Shown here: positions 1 through 10,980 of the stretch, piece by piece | How positions within the stretch are numbered: the first letter of the stretch is position 1 | Layout of the letters: each line of letters starts with the position of its first letter | NCBI GenBank assembly: GCA_036346395.1 | Contig: CM070596.1 | Span: 6,307,913 to 6,371,912 of the forward strand | Source: Hsuehochloa calcarea | Taxonomy: Eukaryota > Streptophyta > Magnoliopsida > Poales > Poaceae | Length of the DNA stretch: 64,000 nucleotides | Direction: 5' to 3' | The notes under the pieces: model-generated | Database searches by the model: none | What the model was told of the DNA's origin: nothing | What the model saw: only the letters and a program-made list of their open reading frames with translations | Made by a program: the position numbers and the translations under genes

Positions 1-1021
1 CCCTTTCCCAAGATTTTCTACCTTTCCATGTGAATTCGACTCCCCAATCGCTCCATAATTTGCTCAAGAAGATTACCCATGATCACCTCATGGTTTTAGG
101 CAATTTCCATTGACAGGCCAGGTTATCCGAACTGTTTTGCCATGTATAGAAACATATCCTGCTCTTCCCCCTCTGCAAAGCAGGTGGTGGTAAAAAATGG
201 GGCATCTTAGGATTGTTACGGCCAGGGCAAGCAGATTTACCACATGTGTACACGGTAAATGGGCTCCTTGTCTCTTTTACCAAAGAAAGCCTCAATACTG
301 TTCCTCCTTCTTTGCAACCCTGCTGCTGCTACCGCTCGATACTATTCATTCATACCACAGTGAAGTGCTAGTGACCAAAGTCACCATACGCTTCTTTCTT
401 CCCCCAACTTATTTTACCACTCTCCCCTGGTTAGTTTTGACCTCTGTACCCTCCGATCCTGGCCTGGATTCTGCCGTAGAGGACAGTACCCAGCAGTGGC
501 AGTTTGGTCACTGCGCATTGTGACCTTTGGTTTTTGGTGCCTCCCATGATAGATAGGATCACGACGACTAGTAGTTCTACCGCTACCACCACCCGGTCAA
601 AAGCATGGTCCTCCGTTGTTTCCGTAAATGGTACTATTTAAAGTGGAATTAGTAAAAATAATATTTTTGTGATCATAATTATAAAAATAACACTCTCGTC
701 CGACTACGTTCATCCCGTGGTCGGCCGGATCGACAAGAGCACTATTTTTGCTAACCCCGTTTCAAATAGTACTATTTAAACCAAAAGCCCCCAACAGAGG
801 GGTAAAAGCTAGACTTAACTCAGAATTGCTAGTCCCTCTGGTTCACAAAAATAAGTTATTTTGGACAACTTTTATGTATCTAATGTAAATATTTAAAAAC
901 ATATTAATAGCTAAAGTTTTTAAAGTTTGACAGTAACACGTGTTTCGAAACGATTTGTTTTCATGAACGCATCACCCGGCCTGATTCCGGTGTGTGTTTT
1001 TTCTTGAAAAAAAAAATCCAG
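1..1021 (+). other. Left-edge intron sequence of the PLATZ gene
   Basis: No exon of the expected PLATZ N-terminal zinc-binding region is visible here, so this stretch is read as intron ending in the acceptor TCCAG at 1017-1021. From about 832 to 935 it resembles one half of a Stowaway-type MITE: a TA followed by GTCCCTCTGGTT, then the 'aataagttattttggac' and 'aaagtttgac' words usual in that group. No matching right terminus was found, so it is truncated or decayed. The rest shows no recognisable structure. Confidence 0.45.
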
Positions 1022-1821
1022 GTGCGACGATACGTGTACAATGACGTCGTCCGCCTGGGTGACCTTGAGAAGCTCATCGACTGCTCCTATGTCCAGGTGA
1101 CTAATCAATTGCTTAAAGATTCGAAGCAGCATTAGTATTGTACTTTGGTTGATGACACTTACTTTGATTTGTGTACATGTGTTCTACCTTGGATACATCG
1201 ATTAGCCCTACACGATCAACAGTGCCAAGGTGATCTTCCTGAAGCCTCGGCCTCAGTCTAGGCCCTTCAAGGGTTCTGGCAACGTCTGCTTGACATGCGA
1301 CAGGATCCTCCAAGAGCCCTTCCATTTCTGCTGCCTCTCTTGCAAGGTACACACTGCCTGCTTACTGATCACAGCTTGTCACAGATTGGCCAAAGTGTGT
1401 CATGCACCCTGGGCACGGTACATGCTGAATAATTCCCCACGGCCGTGTCTGCGTGTGTATGCAGGTGGACCATGTGATGATGCAGGGAGGGGACCTCTCC
1501 AACATCCTGCAGCGCTGCGCCGACGACGAGCTCCCCTTCCCGTGCTTCGAGAACCTCCGCGTCGATGGCTCGGACGACGCCGACGCGGGCCAGGTGACTC
1601 CAAACTCGATCCTTGAAGACCCGCTGCACCGCCGCCGCAGCGGCGACGGCGGGTCCAGCGATAATGTCGGTGGCGGTGGCGACGACACCGGCGGTGCACA
1701 GCAGGGTGACGAGGCGGTGGAGACGGTGAAGAGAAAGAAAGGGGGAGGATTCTTCCCCCAGATCGTGCTGTCATTGAGCAACAGGAGGAAGGGTGCCCCC
1801 CACAGATCCCCTCTGTCCTAA
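1022..1821 (+). CDS. PLATZ-family zinc-binding protein, last three exons (5' end outside window)
   Basis: PLATZ proteins are plant-specific zinc-dependent DNA-binding proteins thought to act in the nucleus as transcriptional regulators. Three exons join in phase: 1022-1096, 1206-1346 and 1465-1821, with GT-AG introns at 1097-1205 and 1347-1464. Exon one encodes RRYVYNDVVRL...LIDCSYVQ. Exon two encodes YTINSAKVIFLKPRPQSRPF and the cysteine cluster CLTCDRILQEPFHFCCLSCK. Exon three starts VDHVMMQGGDLSNIL, passes through an acidic, Gly/Asp-rich low-complexity stretch, and ends in the family's basic tail (KRKKGGGFFPQIVLSLSNRR...), stopping at TAA 1819-1821. The frame is clean, so the gene looks intact. 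About 70-90 N-terminal residues with the first Cys/His ligands must lie left of position 1, so the intron before 1022 is at least 1 kb. The family call is firm; I do not assign a particular paralogue. Confidence 0.93.
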
Positions 1822-2320
1822 GCATTCTCTTGTCTGCCATTGCCCCCACCCCTATGTATGTGTCATGCTGTTAATTATCAGTAGCTAGCTAGTAGTACTA
1901 GTTGCAGTGGTGTTAGTAGCTTATATAGTATGGTATAGCCCTATGATTAGCCATGGAGAGAGAGAGAGAGAGAGAGAGAGGAGGTGTGAGCTTGTTGGTT
2001 GGTTTGGGAGGGGCCCTAGTGTGATCTTAGCTAGGGCCACTTCAAGGCAGTGTTTTGATGAGACTAAAATAGCTCCCCTGTTACAGGCCTAGGTAGGCAC
2101 AGGTGTGTGGGACCCACATTGCAGGCAGGTTCCCCACAGGGTGGCTACCAATTTTGTAATTGATGTAACAGGGGTTACTTCCATAACTATATATATACAT
2201 ATGATGTCATCCCTCCCGTATAATATGTTATTAGCAATACCATATGCTTATACATTGTGTGTGCCGCGGTGTTATCATATGTCCTTGTGTATGCTCTTAA
2301 GCTGAAGCAGTTTCGTGGTT
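1822..2320 (+). other. Probable 3' UTR / downstream flank of the PLATZ gene
   Basis: This follows the PLATZ stop codon. It contains a (GA)n microsatellite at 1956-1982 and T-rich, polyadenylation-like sequence around 2150-2180. No other gene is visible. Confidence 0.4.
1956..1982. repeat. (GA)n microsatellite
   Basis: A pure GA run lies within the probable 3' UTR of the PLATZ gene. Confidence 0.9.
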
Positions 2321-2512
2321 ACTGATTTAGAACTACTCTACAACTAATTTGTGACCCTTCGGTAGGGGGTGGCAACGGGGATTCCTCCGTGTCCCCGCTG
2401 AGTTTACAATGATAATTGTCTTCGTATGAAATTTGTATAAAAGACGTCAGGATGTTTGGAGCTGACACCTGCTCTCTGTTGTACGGCCACAGCACGGTGG
2501 AGATGCTCACCT

Positions 2513-2866
2513 GCTACTATAGTATTTTTTTAAAAAAATTATTTAAGTATACTTTTATATAAATTTTTAAATATAGCAAACGAGTTCAAAAAATTATGCA
2601 GTTTTTTTCACCTCCCGACACAGTGTACTAGCTTGGCAATTTTTTTAAAACTTTATATGTTCTGATTTTATCTTGAAAATTCATTTAAGTATACTGTTTG
2701 TAGGAATTTACGAGAAAATTTTAGAACGGATAAATAAAAAGGCAACACACTATGAGAGAGGCTTCACAATTTTTTTATAATTTTTAGAGCTCATTTACTA
2801 TATTTAAAAATTCATACAAAAGTATACTTAAACTATTTTTTTTAAAAAAGAAAAATGCTACAATAC
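2513..2866. mobile_element. AT-rich MITE with long terminal inverted repeats
   Basis: The two ends are inverted copies of each other for roughly 80 bases. The segments 2542-2576 (tttaagtatacttttatata...) and 2800-2833 (...aaaagtatacttaaa) pair almost perfectly, and the outer parts pair as 'tagtattttttt' against 'aaaaatgctacaata'. The element has no coding capacity. Exact ends, TSD and superfamily could not be fixed. Confidence 0.65.
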
Positions 2867-4260
2867 CCCCTACAACACTATGGTTGTGCTGGAGGTGGTG
2901 CTACGGTGCCCTAACCTCACGGTGGTCGTCGGCGGGGGTAGGTGTCGGCTCCGGACGTCCTGCCGCATAGCAGCGCATCATTATTGCAAATTCTGCGAAA
3001 AGACGATCATTCTTGGAAATACGGGGCGAATTTGCACCATTTCGACCAAAAATTCCTCGTTAGGTCTCCTGGGGGCAAAGTCTCCATCCCCGTCCCCCGC
3101 GGGGTACGACAACCTATGTCTTGACTTTTAAATTTTTTAAATAAATATCTAGGTTTATTTTTAAATATATATAGCATATATATTTTAGCTTTAGTCAAAA
3201 TATATAAGAAAAAATTTCATATAAAAACCTATAATTTATAATAAAAAGGAATAACTTTTATATTTTCACTGCGTCACACAAGCCACACGAGGGAGGCAAC
3301 CCGTCCACACCTGCTAGCTAGTGGAGCACCGCCTCATTCCTCGTGGGGGAGATCAACTCCGTCCAGCCGTCCTCGCCCCCACAAGGATATTCCCCATCCC
3401 CCCACCCCACCACATACATGGGGATATTACTACCCCTACTACCCTACCCTTCAAAGCTATCTGTTCTCATTGGGTACATGTCTGTGTTTTGTAGTAAATT
3501 TCAATTTGGATCATGTAATCTTATAATAGTTTCGCTTTCACTTTGCATCACATTTAGCAAATCTTTTCAGTTTGTACCACCTCTTATTACCATGTGTTGC
3601 AGTTTGTACTAGTAAGAATTTGGTCGCCTTTTTTGGTTCTCGCCGATGGTGAATGGCGACGCAGAGGCAGAGGTGAGGCACGAGATAGGAGGTAGATGAG
3701 AGCTAGGAAATGGATCGAAAGCGGAGAACAATAGTCGGAGTATCGCTGCTACCTCGCCGATCGTGTCTTGCTAACGATAAACTCTATGCACGTCTCTCAT
3801 GTTTCCTTCTCGCTAATAAAATGTTTTTCGGTGCAAATTGAAATAAAAGGTAAGAAGAGGCAATACAAAGTCGATACAAAGTAAAAAAAAAGGTACTAAA
3901 AGTTGTACAAAGTGAAACCATACTGAACTTATATGGTTGAGAAATGAAATTTACTCTGGTTGAGAAATGAAATTTGCTCTTTCAAGTTGCCGACTGGACC
4001 CGTGCACGACGCCATTAGCCGTTGCTTAATTAAGCCTTTTTCCGAATCCCGAGGCGGTCCCATCCCAACACAGCTTTTGGAACTGCGGGCCCTGTCGGTG
4101 CGAGAAGAGCGAAGCCAAGGTCCCTTTCCCCCACTTTTGGCTTCTCCATGCTACCTATCTAGGGACACGCGCTTACATATATAGTCTTTTCTTTCTTACT
4201 TACTTTTTTTTCTATTAAAAAAGAGAGCATATATATAGTCGGGCATGCACCGACTAAATC
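2867..4260. other. Intergenic, no gene seen
   Basis: G/C-rich words of the form GGGGATTCC and CCCCATCCCC occur near 2360-2400, 3080-3110 and 3340-3430 and may be traces of a decayed hAT-like element, but I could not pair termini. Otherwise it is AT-rich unique-looking sequence. Confidence 0.3.
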
Positions 4261-4300
4261 GATGGAGTATTGGCGTGTATGATGGAGTATTGGCGTGTAT
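4261..4300. repeat. Perfect 20-bp tandem duplication
   Basis: GATGGAGTATTGGCGTGTAT occurs twice back to back (4261-4280 and 4281-4300). Confidence 0.97.
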
Positions 4301-5350
4301 GTCCCATAGAGCATTTTCAAATTGCAATACACTCCTTTAAAAGATGGCTGTTTTAATTTTGATAATCTGATTTTAAATTCGATCGTTAGAATACTGACAG
4401 CACGTACGTATAGTATGCATATCTCACTAACTAAACCCAACAAGCTAGGTATTACTATCAGGTTGATGTCCTTTTCTCTTTCGCTATCACACTCGGGGCG
4501 GACCCAACTCGAGCAGTAGACCACCCCTAGCCGTCGATCGAATCCTACGTATGCCGATATCTATCGACTATTGGGGAGAAAAAATTGCGGTTTAGTGCTG
4601 AAGATAGATCGGATTGGCAAAACTGATTTGAGCTTAGGTACGTAGATGCGTGGATTGACGTTCGTCCTAAACTAACCGCGGCAACTGAGCCTGGGGTTAA
4701 TTAACTGACAAGTGTACGTACTACCAGTAGTAATTAACCTTCTTCTCTTGGTCCTCGAGGGAACGCATGGCAAGCTGCATGCGTCCGTACAAGCCTATTC
4801 TAATGGCGTCCGTACACTCATCGAGCATGGCTTTGAACTTGCTTGGCTCATCCCCATGTGCGCGTGTCACGGGCATGCATAGGTTCCGAATTCTGGATGC
4901 ACCGGAGAGAGAGAGAATAAATATAAGCTAGAGAAACCCACGCCAGATGACCGACGAGCTGTACCATGTATACCGGAGCACTGCTTCTCAGCGCGCATTC
5001 ATCATCGATGATCTGAGCATGGAATGTGTACATGAGCTAGTACGTACGTACGTTACAGCAGCCCGTTTCCATGCAAAATGTGTTCTGGAAAAGGGAAACG
5101 ATACCGCCCGGGGCGCACAATAGAAAGGAAAAAATAATAATATAACGTATGTCCACTTGACCACCATGCCTTGCACCACAAACACTCGTTCCTTATCCCC
5201 TATCCTCAAAGCAGCTCCGCCCATTCCGTCACAGGCGAGCTCCCACCTTGCTCCACACCAGCTTTTTTTCCGGGCATCGCACTTGAGGAGTTCGGTCGGC
5301 GGTCGGAGCTCACTGCATCTCATGCTCGAGAGAACATCTACCACATCCGA
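4301..5350. other. Intergenic, no gene seen
   Basis: No extended ORF or paired repeat ends were found. The sequence has many GTACGTAC and CATGCAT words and looks like ordinary plant intergenic or promoter DNA. Confidence 0.3.
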
Positions 5351-5480
5351 AGCTCTTGTGTGGAGGTGTCCCCTCCCGAGGAGCGGGTGGAGCTCACTGG
5401 ATCTGCCGAGGTCGGAGCTCTTGTGCGGAGGCGCCCCCTCCCAAGGAGCGGGTGGAGCTCGCCGGATCCGACGAGGTTAA
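5351..5480. repeat. Imperfect tandem duplication, about 65 bp per unit
   Basis: Two adjacent units begin AGCTCTTGTG (5351 and 5416). Both contain 'ggagcgggtggagctc'. They are GC-rich and lie in a stretch whose frames are open on both strands, which is a composition effect rather than evidence of a gene. Confidence 0.8.
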
Positions 5481-5770
5481 AGGAGGCGGGGCGCGGCGGC
5501 CGGCCAGGGAGATGTGGTGATGAAGTGATGGTGCGAGAGACATCCTCCACCGGTACCATTTTCTTATTTTATTGCAGCAAGTTCTAAATTGTTGCACTAA
5601 TTGTTTTTATTTGTTACAATGTGATGTTGTAGCATGTTATAATTAGGTTACAAATTTGTTGTAGTAGGGTGTTAGTTTTGTTGTAGCATTTTTGTTAGGT
5701 TTGGTTGTGTGCAACCATGGGGATGAATTTGTTGCATTTGTCGTTATTTTAGTTGTGTGCAACCATGGGG

Positions 5771-5830
5771 AATTATTGCATGATGATCGCATCAATGTTG
5801 AATTATTGCATGATGATCGCATCAATGTTG
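5771..5830. repeat. Perfect 30-bp tandem duplication
   Basis: Units 5771-5800 and 5801-5830 (starting AATTATTGCATGATGATCGC) are identical. The surrounding 5560-5960 is rich in TTGTTGCA words. It lies just outside the CACTA terminus at 5964. Confidence 0.95.
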
Positions 5831-5984
5831 CGCCTCATTGAAAAATTTATTGCAAGTGTCCCTTCTTTTTGAACTTCCTTGATACATTGCGACCGTTGGA
5901 AGAAAAATATTGCACGCGTTCTTTATTTTTGTTGCACGGTTTATTTTTATCGTGCCTAACACACACTACTACAGAAAAAGGTCT

Positions 5985-6325
5985 TCACAGACGGTTCAAA
6001 AACATCATCATAGATAGTTTCGTGAGCCGTCTAAGTTTATGGGCTAGTAATGACACGAGATCATCACAGACGGTTTTCAAATAACCGTCTGTGATTCAGA
6101 CTATCACAGACGGTTATTAACTCACAACCGTTTGTTATAGTTGACTATCACAGACGGTTTGTAGATGAAACTGTCTATGATAGTTTACTAGCACAAACGG
6201 TTTGTAGATTAAACCGTTTGTGATAGCGGATGTATCACATACGGTATGTAGATGAAATCGTCTGTGAGAGGTGATATATCACAAACAGTATGTTCTAAGG
6301 AACCGTCTGTGATATTCTTTTGTAT
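5985..6325. repeat. CACTA left subterminal repeats
   Basis: At least eight copies of the ACAGACGGTT / AACCGTCTGT motif lie in alternating orientation, separated by short spacers such as 'tgtagatgaaa'. In CACTA elements such motifs bind the element's accessory protein; that function is family knowledge, not shown here. Confidence 0.85.
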
Positions 6326-6400
6326 TGCTAAATCTACTTCGTTTATTGGTTAGCCTCAGAAAATGCTAGCCATACCCTCTGAACAAGTACATGTATACAT

Positions 6401-6532
6401 CCAATTCACATTCATTTCAGAAACAAGCACATCCATTTCACAAATCAATTAATTAAAATTAACCATCCAATTCACATTCATTTCAGAAACAAGCACATCC
6501 ATGTCACAAATTAATTAACTAAAATTAACCAT
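6401..6532. repeat. 66-bp tandem duplication inside the CACTA element
   Basis: Units start CCAATTCACATTCATTTCAG at 6401 and 6467 and are nearly identical. The related copy at about 10815-10890 has only one unit, so the duplication happened in the left copy or was lost from the right one. Confidence 0.9.
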
Positions 6533-7566
6533 TCATGTACATTTACACACATGTACTATTAAGTTCAATCTTATCCTAATCAAGTTCAATCTACATTGTG
6601 GAACTTCACATATGGATTTATGACCTCATGGTTCAAGAATATCGTAGACTATCCTCAAATGTTTATGAGGTGACTCTGTTCCAACGCAGTTGTATCGATG
6701 TTCACAACCTGTCGCTAAAAAGATTAAATTTGTGCATATATAAATTGATAAGTATGAAATAGTTATTGCAAGATTAACAAACCTGAGGGTCATTGGTCAT
6801 CGTGGAATCGACGAGTAGTTCCATGTTGTGGCAAACATAGTATCCACAGCTGTTGTAGGACAACAGCTACTGGTGGCACTGCAAAAATAGAATTTATTAG
6901 TTCGAGAGGCATTACTACGAAGTGTTATATATGATTAATGTGTACTAGCGAATACTGGAAAATTTAGATCGTGCCGCAGTATCCTTCCCTTGTATTTCCC
7001 TCCTTTAGCAAAGTACACGGCGAACGACCTACGTGATTCCAAGAAGTTAGCCTTAGCCATTGCAAAGGAAGGAAAGAGTGCAATAGAGTTATCTATGGAG
7101 TAAATGTGTTTACTCGTCAATTAATTGTCACACAATTATGAAGTCGTGCGCGGCCCTCTTTAGGGAATCTAGGTATATTACCTTATTCCGTTTAGTTATA
7201 ATTACAATTAGAATCCAGTGGAATCTACACAGGTATGTCGCCATGGTCATTAAACATAAGTTCGTGTTACTTATAAAGTACAAATCAACAAGTACAACTA
7301 CTAGTGCAGCACTTACTCCTGGTTGTATGGCAAAAGTATGAATTTCTTATCGCGGTGAGCCAGCAATGACTCCGTCATGTAATTCTCGATGAATTTTGCA
7401 TTCTCCTAGATGGTTTGCAAGGAAACCAAGTGTGGGTCGAGGAAACCTATCGGTGAATTCCTTAATTCGGCTTCAGAAATTATGTATCTATATATACAAA
7501 AGTAAGGAGTTATATAAAATATTTATCGGTATTACACGAACATTGACTGTGATTGTACACACTTAC

Positions 7567-9312
7567 AGTGTACATCATCGGATGAGTGAGGGCGTTGAGG
7601 TTGAAGAGAAAGAACAAGTACTCAAAGGTCACCATGAAGACACAGTCTTGAACCACATGGTTAAGATGATCCTTCTTGAACTTGATGTTTAAACCCGAGC
7701 GTCGTTGTTTATCAGTCTTGTTGGCCTATTCCATGTACCATAGATGCAATCTCGCAAGCCATTCCAAGTGTAGGGTGGAGTTCTCCGTCTTGACCAACGT
7801 CTCGCCTAGCATGAATTTTCAGGCCAACGGTAAGAAGCAGGACGATGCGAAATTGGCATGAACACCTTCCACATTAACTTTTACGAAACCTGGCACTAGA
7901 TTTGCACCGTGCACCAAAGCCCTGACATAGGATGGATACACCTGGCCCCAAGCAGCATCTAGGGCAACGGAGGCATATCTCACTTGGAGCTTGCACTTTG
8001 TAGCCATCTACATAACGATACAAAATTAGCTACTCCAACATGCCTATCAATGGATTGAGCATTCTAGAGATAATAATTATTACCAGGATGTCATTGATAG
8101 GAAATCTATCGTCACCTTTTGGGGTAGGGTTGTATGCGCAGCTACTCGGAAGGTTGGGGGTTAGCTAGCTCAGTAGGGGCAGGGGCTTGCAACTGATTTC
8201 CCTAAGCCTTTCCTCAAGGCTCTCCATTTGTTGTCGCATCTCATCTCTGATGCGATCATTGATCTCATCTCTGAGGGATTCAGTGATCTCATCTATGAGG
8301 GATTCACGAATCTCCTCTCATAGTCGTGCATCAAGCTTGGCTTTGGCTCTCTTCCTACTCTGGTACACTTCGGAGTCCTTTGGGAATCCATGTTTCAATG
8401 GAACATAAAGACCAAGGCCTCTCATGCGACCCAAGTGCTCATGGTTTCCTAGGGCCGCGAGAGTATATCTCTCTCCCTGAATGTCCGAATGAGTGTTGGG
8501 AAGATTGTGCACCCAACGCTTCCTGCAATAGGCTGACATGTCATTTCACTTCCTATGAAGTTATGGAGTATTTACAAACTAGGTTGTTTGATATCTTACC
8601 AAGCGCTGGCGAACACTTCCTTGTCTGCGGGGTTTGGAAAGGAGATGGCCCCAAGACAGGGTAGATGACCTCGCTCCTATCCAGTTTCAAGCGCACTCAT
8701 CAGGGATCTCGACAAATGGCAAGGATGCATTCGAATGGTTTGCCTGCTGGTCCTGATCCCTCCATTGCGGGATTTTACCTGCATACCTAGTAGTGCTGAG
8801 TATGTGGGGGTGCGTGTTTTTTTCTTAGAGGGCTCTGTGCGCCACACTTTCACTCCAAAAATCATATGTCGTCTTCTTCGCCACAAAGTCTTGCCAGCAC
8901 TCTTCCACAAATGAATACTTCTGGAAGGGCGTTAGATCCTTCTCCATGTATTTCTTGACAAGCGTGCTCATGAAGTTCTTCCACACTTTGCACGCCTGTA
9001 GCAACGCGTGTCATCGCATGGAGTCCTGGTGTTGTTTTGGGATCTCGAACGATCGAAAAATATCCGTCGGCAGCTTACCTTTCTAAGCTTTGGTTAACTC
9101 CTTCCACGAATCGTAGGTAATCTTGACCCGTTCCTGTGTAACTATTCCGACTATTCTCCGGAATGCGGACGCTGCATGGCGAGGATTGACAGGGGTCTTA
9201 GACGCATCGACCTCCGTGATGGTAAATCACCCCTCGAGCCTTTTCAATATTCATCTTCTTCTACCGCGCTTGGATATTCTAGAGGACAACGCATCAGATG
9301 TATGAGGCGATA
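7567..9312 (-). pseudogene. CACTA-encoded Transposase_24 (Ptta/En/Spm)-type protein, broken
   Basis: On the minus strand two exons can be followed: about 9312-8084 and 8007-7567, with a GT-AG intron at 8083-8008. The first reads through ITYDSWKELTKA, then VWKNFMSTLVKKYMEKDLTP, WQDFVAKKTTYDFW, KNTHPHILSTTRYAGKIPQW and ALGNHEHLGRMRGLGLYVPL, an order typical of the plant Transposase_24 proteins of CACTA elements. The second contains VKVNVEGVHANF and LGETLVKT. Several in-frame stops interrupt it (after KELTKA, before KNTHPH, before KFMLGE), so no full-length protein is made. Another minus-strand piece at 6935-7120 may be a further exon. The catalytic TNPD/TNP2-type transposase was not found, so the element is non-autonomous now. 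Confidence 0.72.
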
Positions 9313-10149
9313 ATGACGAAGAATGAGCAGAAGATATCTTCACAAGAAATAGAAGTTCTAACACGCATGAACATATTATTATAAGATTCGATCTTTATGT
9401 GTATCGGTATACACACTAGTTAATAAATAATTGAGATATGTAGGAAAGAAATTAAGACCAATACAATGACATAATTGACTTATAAACATGTAAATCCTCC
9501 AAGTTATTTAAAATGAATAATATGTTCACATAAACATCATGTGGACAAATGAAATCAACATAAAGCTAAGATTTAACATTTTAATATTGCTCTCAAATGT
9601 AGAGTTGCACAAGATTTAATCTTGGCCTTCTTGCTACTTTAGTCTATACTCTTCATTAATTGAATTTGACAATATTAATTCAAACTTTGAGCTCTAAAAT
9701 AGTGATTTACTTATTTTCCAATAGGATCTTTAAATAAAAGACAACAAATAATGCTTTTAATAATAGGAGATCAAAGCAAAATGATCACCAAAACAACACT
9801 CCAGTCAACCAACAAAACTTGATCTACTGATAGTTTAAAAGATCATAGTTTAACAAGTTCAGCAATACACCCAATTGACTGAGAGAATAGCATGTATTAT
9901 GAATTGCAAGGATCACAGAACCTAGAGGTTCAACCAATTAATCAACCAAAAGTAACAGACTAAATGCTGAAGATTAATCAACAGTGGTAAGCATTCCAAT
10001 TAGAGCTCAAGTTCAGACCCGGTTATCAAAACAATTTCAGTATAAGACTATTATCGTCACAGAGAATTCATCTCAAGCCCACCACACCACATTGAAATAT
10101 ATTCTAGTAATAGTATCAAGTTGTACCACATTGCATCGGTTACCTTTGG

Positions 10150-10400
10150 GCGCCAAGGAGAAGGACGAGCAGGGAGCACCAGAGAAGAAGGGCGTGGCGT
10201 CGAATGGGAGGCGCGTCGGGCTCAAGGGAGGAGGAGGTGAGGCGTGCGTGGGGGAGGGGAGGAGGCGGGCTTGGGGTGGAGGCTCTCCGAGCTCGAGGAG
10301 GAGGGGCGCCAGGTTCTAGGAGGCGGCGGGCTCGAGGAGGTGCGCGGGCTCGAGGATGGTGGCGACGGGCTCGGGGGAGGAGGGAGAGTTAGAAAAACTT
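10150..10400 (-). other. GC-rich leader-like segment of the CACTA element
   Basis: This is a purine-skewed, GC-rich stretch with no stable homology to a protein. Its place between the subterminal repeats and the transposase gene fits an untranslated leader read on the minus strand. Confidence 0.35.
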
Positions 10401-10449
10401 AATTGTTTGAGTGGGGGGTGCGGGCAAACCCTAGAGTCCGAATATAAAT

Positions 10450-10980
10450 AGGGTTGGACATCACAGACAGTTCTAAAGTAGAACCATCTCTGGTAAAAAT
10501 ACCACAAACGGTTCCAATAAATAACTGTCTGTGATAGATTGTGTATTAGAGACGATTTGTAGATGAAACCGTCTGTGATATCTGTTGTATCACAGACGAT
10601 TTATCCTAAGGAACCGTATGTGATAGCTTATGTATCACGATCGATTTTTAGATGAAACCGCATGTAATAGATTATCACGGACGATTTGTATATAAAAACG
10701 TATGTGATATTCTTTTGTATTAGTAAATCTAGTTTTGTTTATTAGCCAGCCTCAAGAAATGCTAGGCATGCCCTCTGAAATAAGCAAAAACACAACAAGT
10801 ACATGTATACATCCAATTCACATTCATTATAGAAATAAGCACATCCATTTCACAATACAAATCAATTAACTCACATGAACTAAAATTAACCATTCAGAAC
10901 ATATACACACATATACCATTAAGTTCAATCTACATTGTGGAACTCCTCATATAACACATTCTTGACCCTTATGCAATACA
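10450..10980. repeat. Second subterminal block plus direct copy of the CACTA left internal flank
   Basis: 10450-10690 carries the same TCACAGACGATT-type repeats as 5985-6325. 10690-10960 then matches 6320-6600 in the same orientation, sharing 'gatattcttttgtatt', 'tacatgtatacatccaattc' and 'aaaattaaccatt'. A simple element would show inverted, not direct, similarity between its ends. Confidence 0.75.

Larger units (their letters stand above)
5964..10700 (-). mobile_element. CACTA (En/Spm-type) DNA transposon, decayed
   Basis: The left terminus is CACTACTACAGAAAAAGG at 5964, preceded by the possible 3-bp target ACA. A block of subterminal repeats follows (5985-6325), built from TCACAGACGGTT and its complement AACCGTCTGTGA. 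Internally there is a broken Transposase_24-type gene on the minus strand (7567-9312) and a GC-rich leader-like stretch (10150-10400). Subterminal repeats recur at 10450-10690. A matching right terminus (ending ...TAGTAGTG) was not found; the sequence instead runs into a direct copy of the left internal flank. The transposition machinery is broken. Confidence 0.8.

Noticed and set aside
1362..1849. Minus-strand ORFs of 86-149 codons opposite the PLATZ exon
   Set aside because: They are antisense shadows of the GC-rich last PLATZ exon; the sense frame has clear family motifs and splice sites.
2340..3460. Possible hAT element bounded by GGGGTGGCAACGGGG-like words
   Set aside because: A left-type word is present near 2364, but no complementary terminus or 8-bp TSD was found on the right.
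7138..8664. Plus-strand ORFs inside the CACTA element
   Set aside because: They are opposite the Transposase_24-like minus-strand exons and carry no motif of their own.
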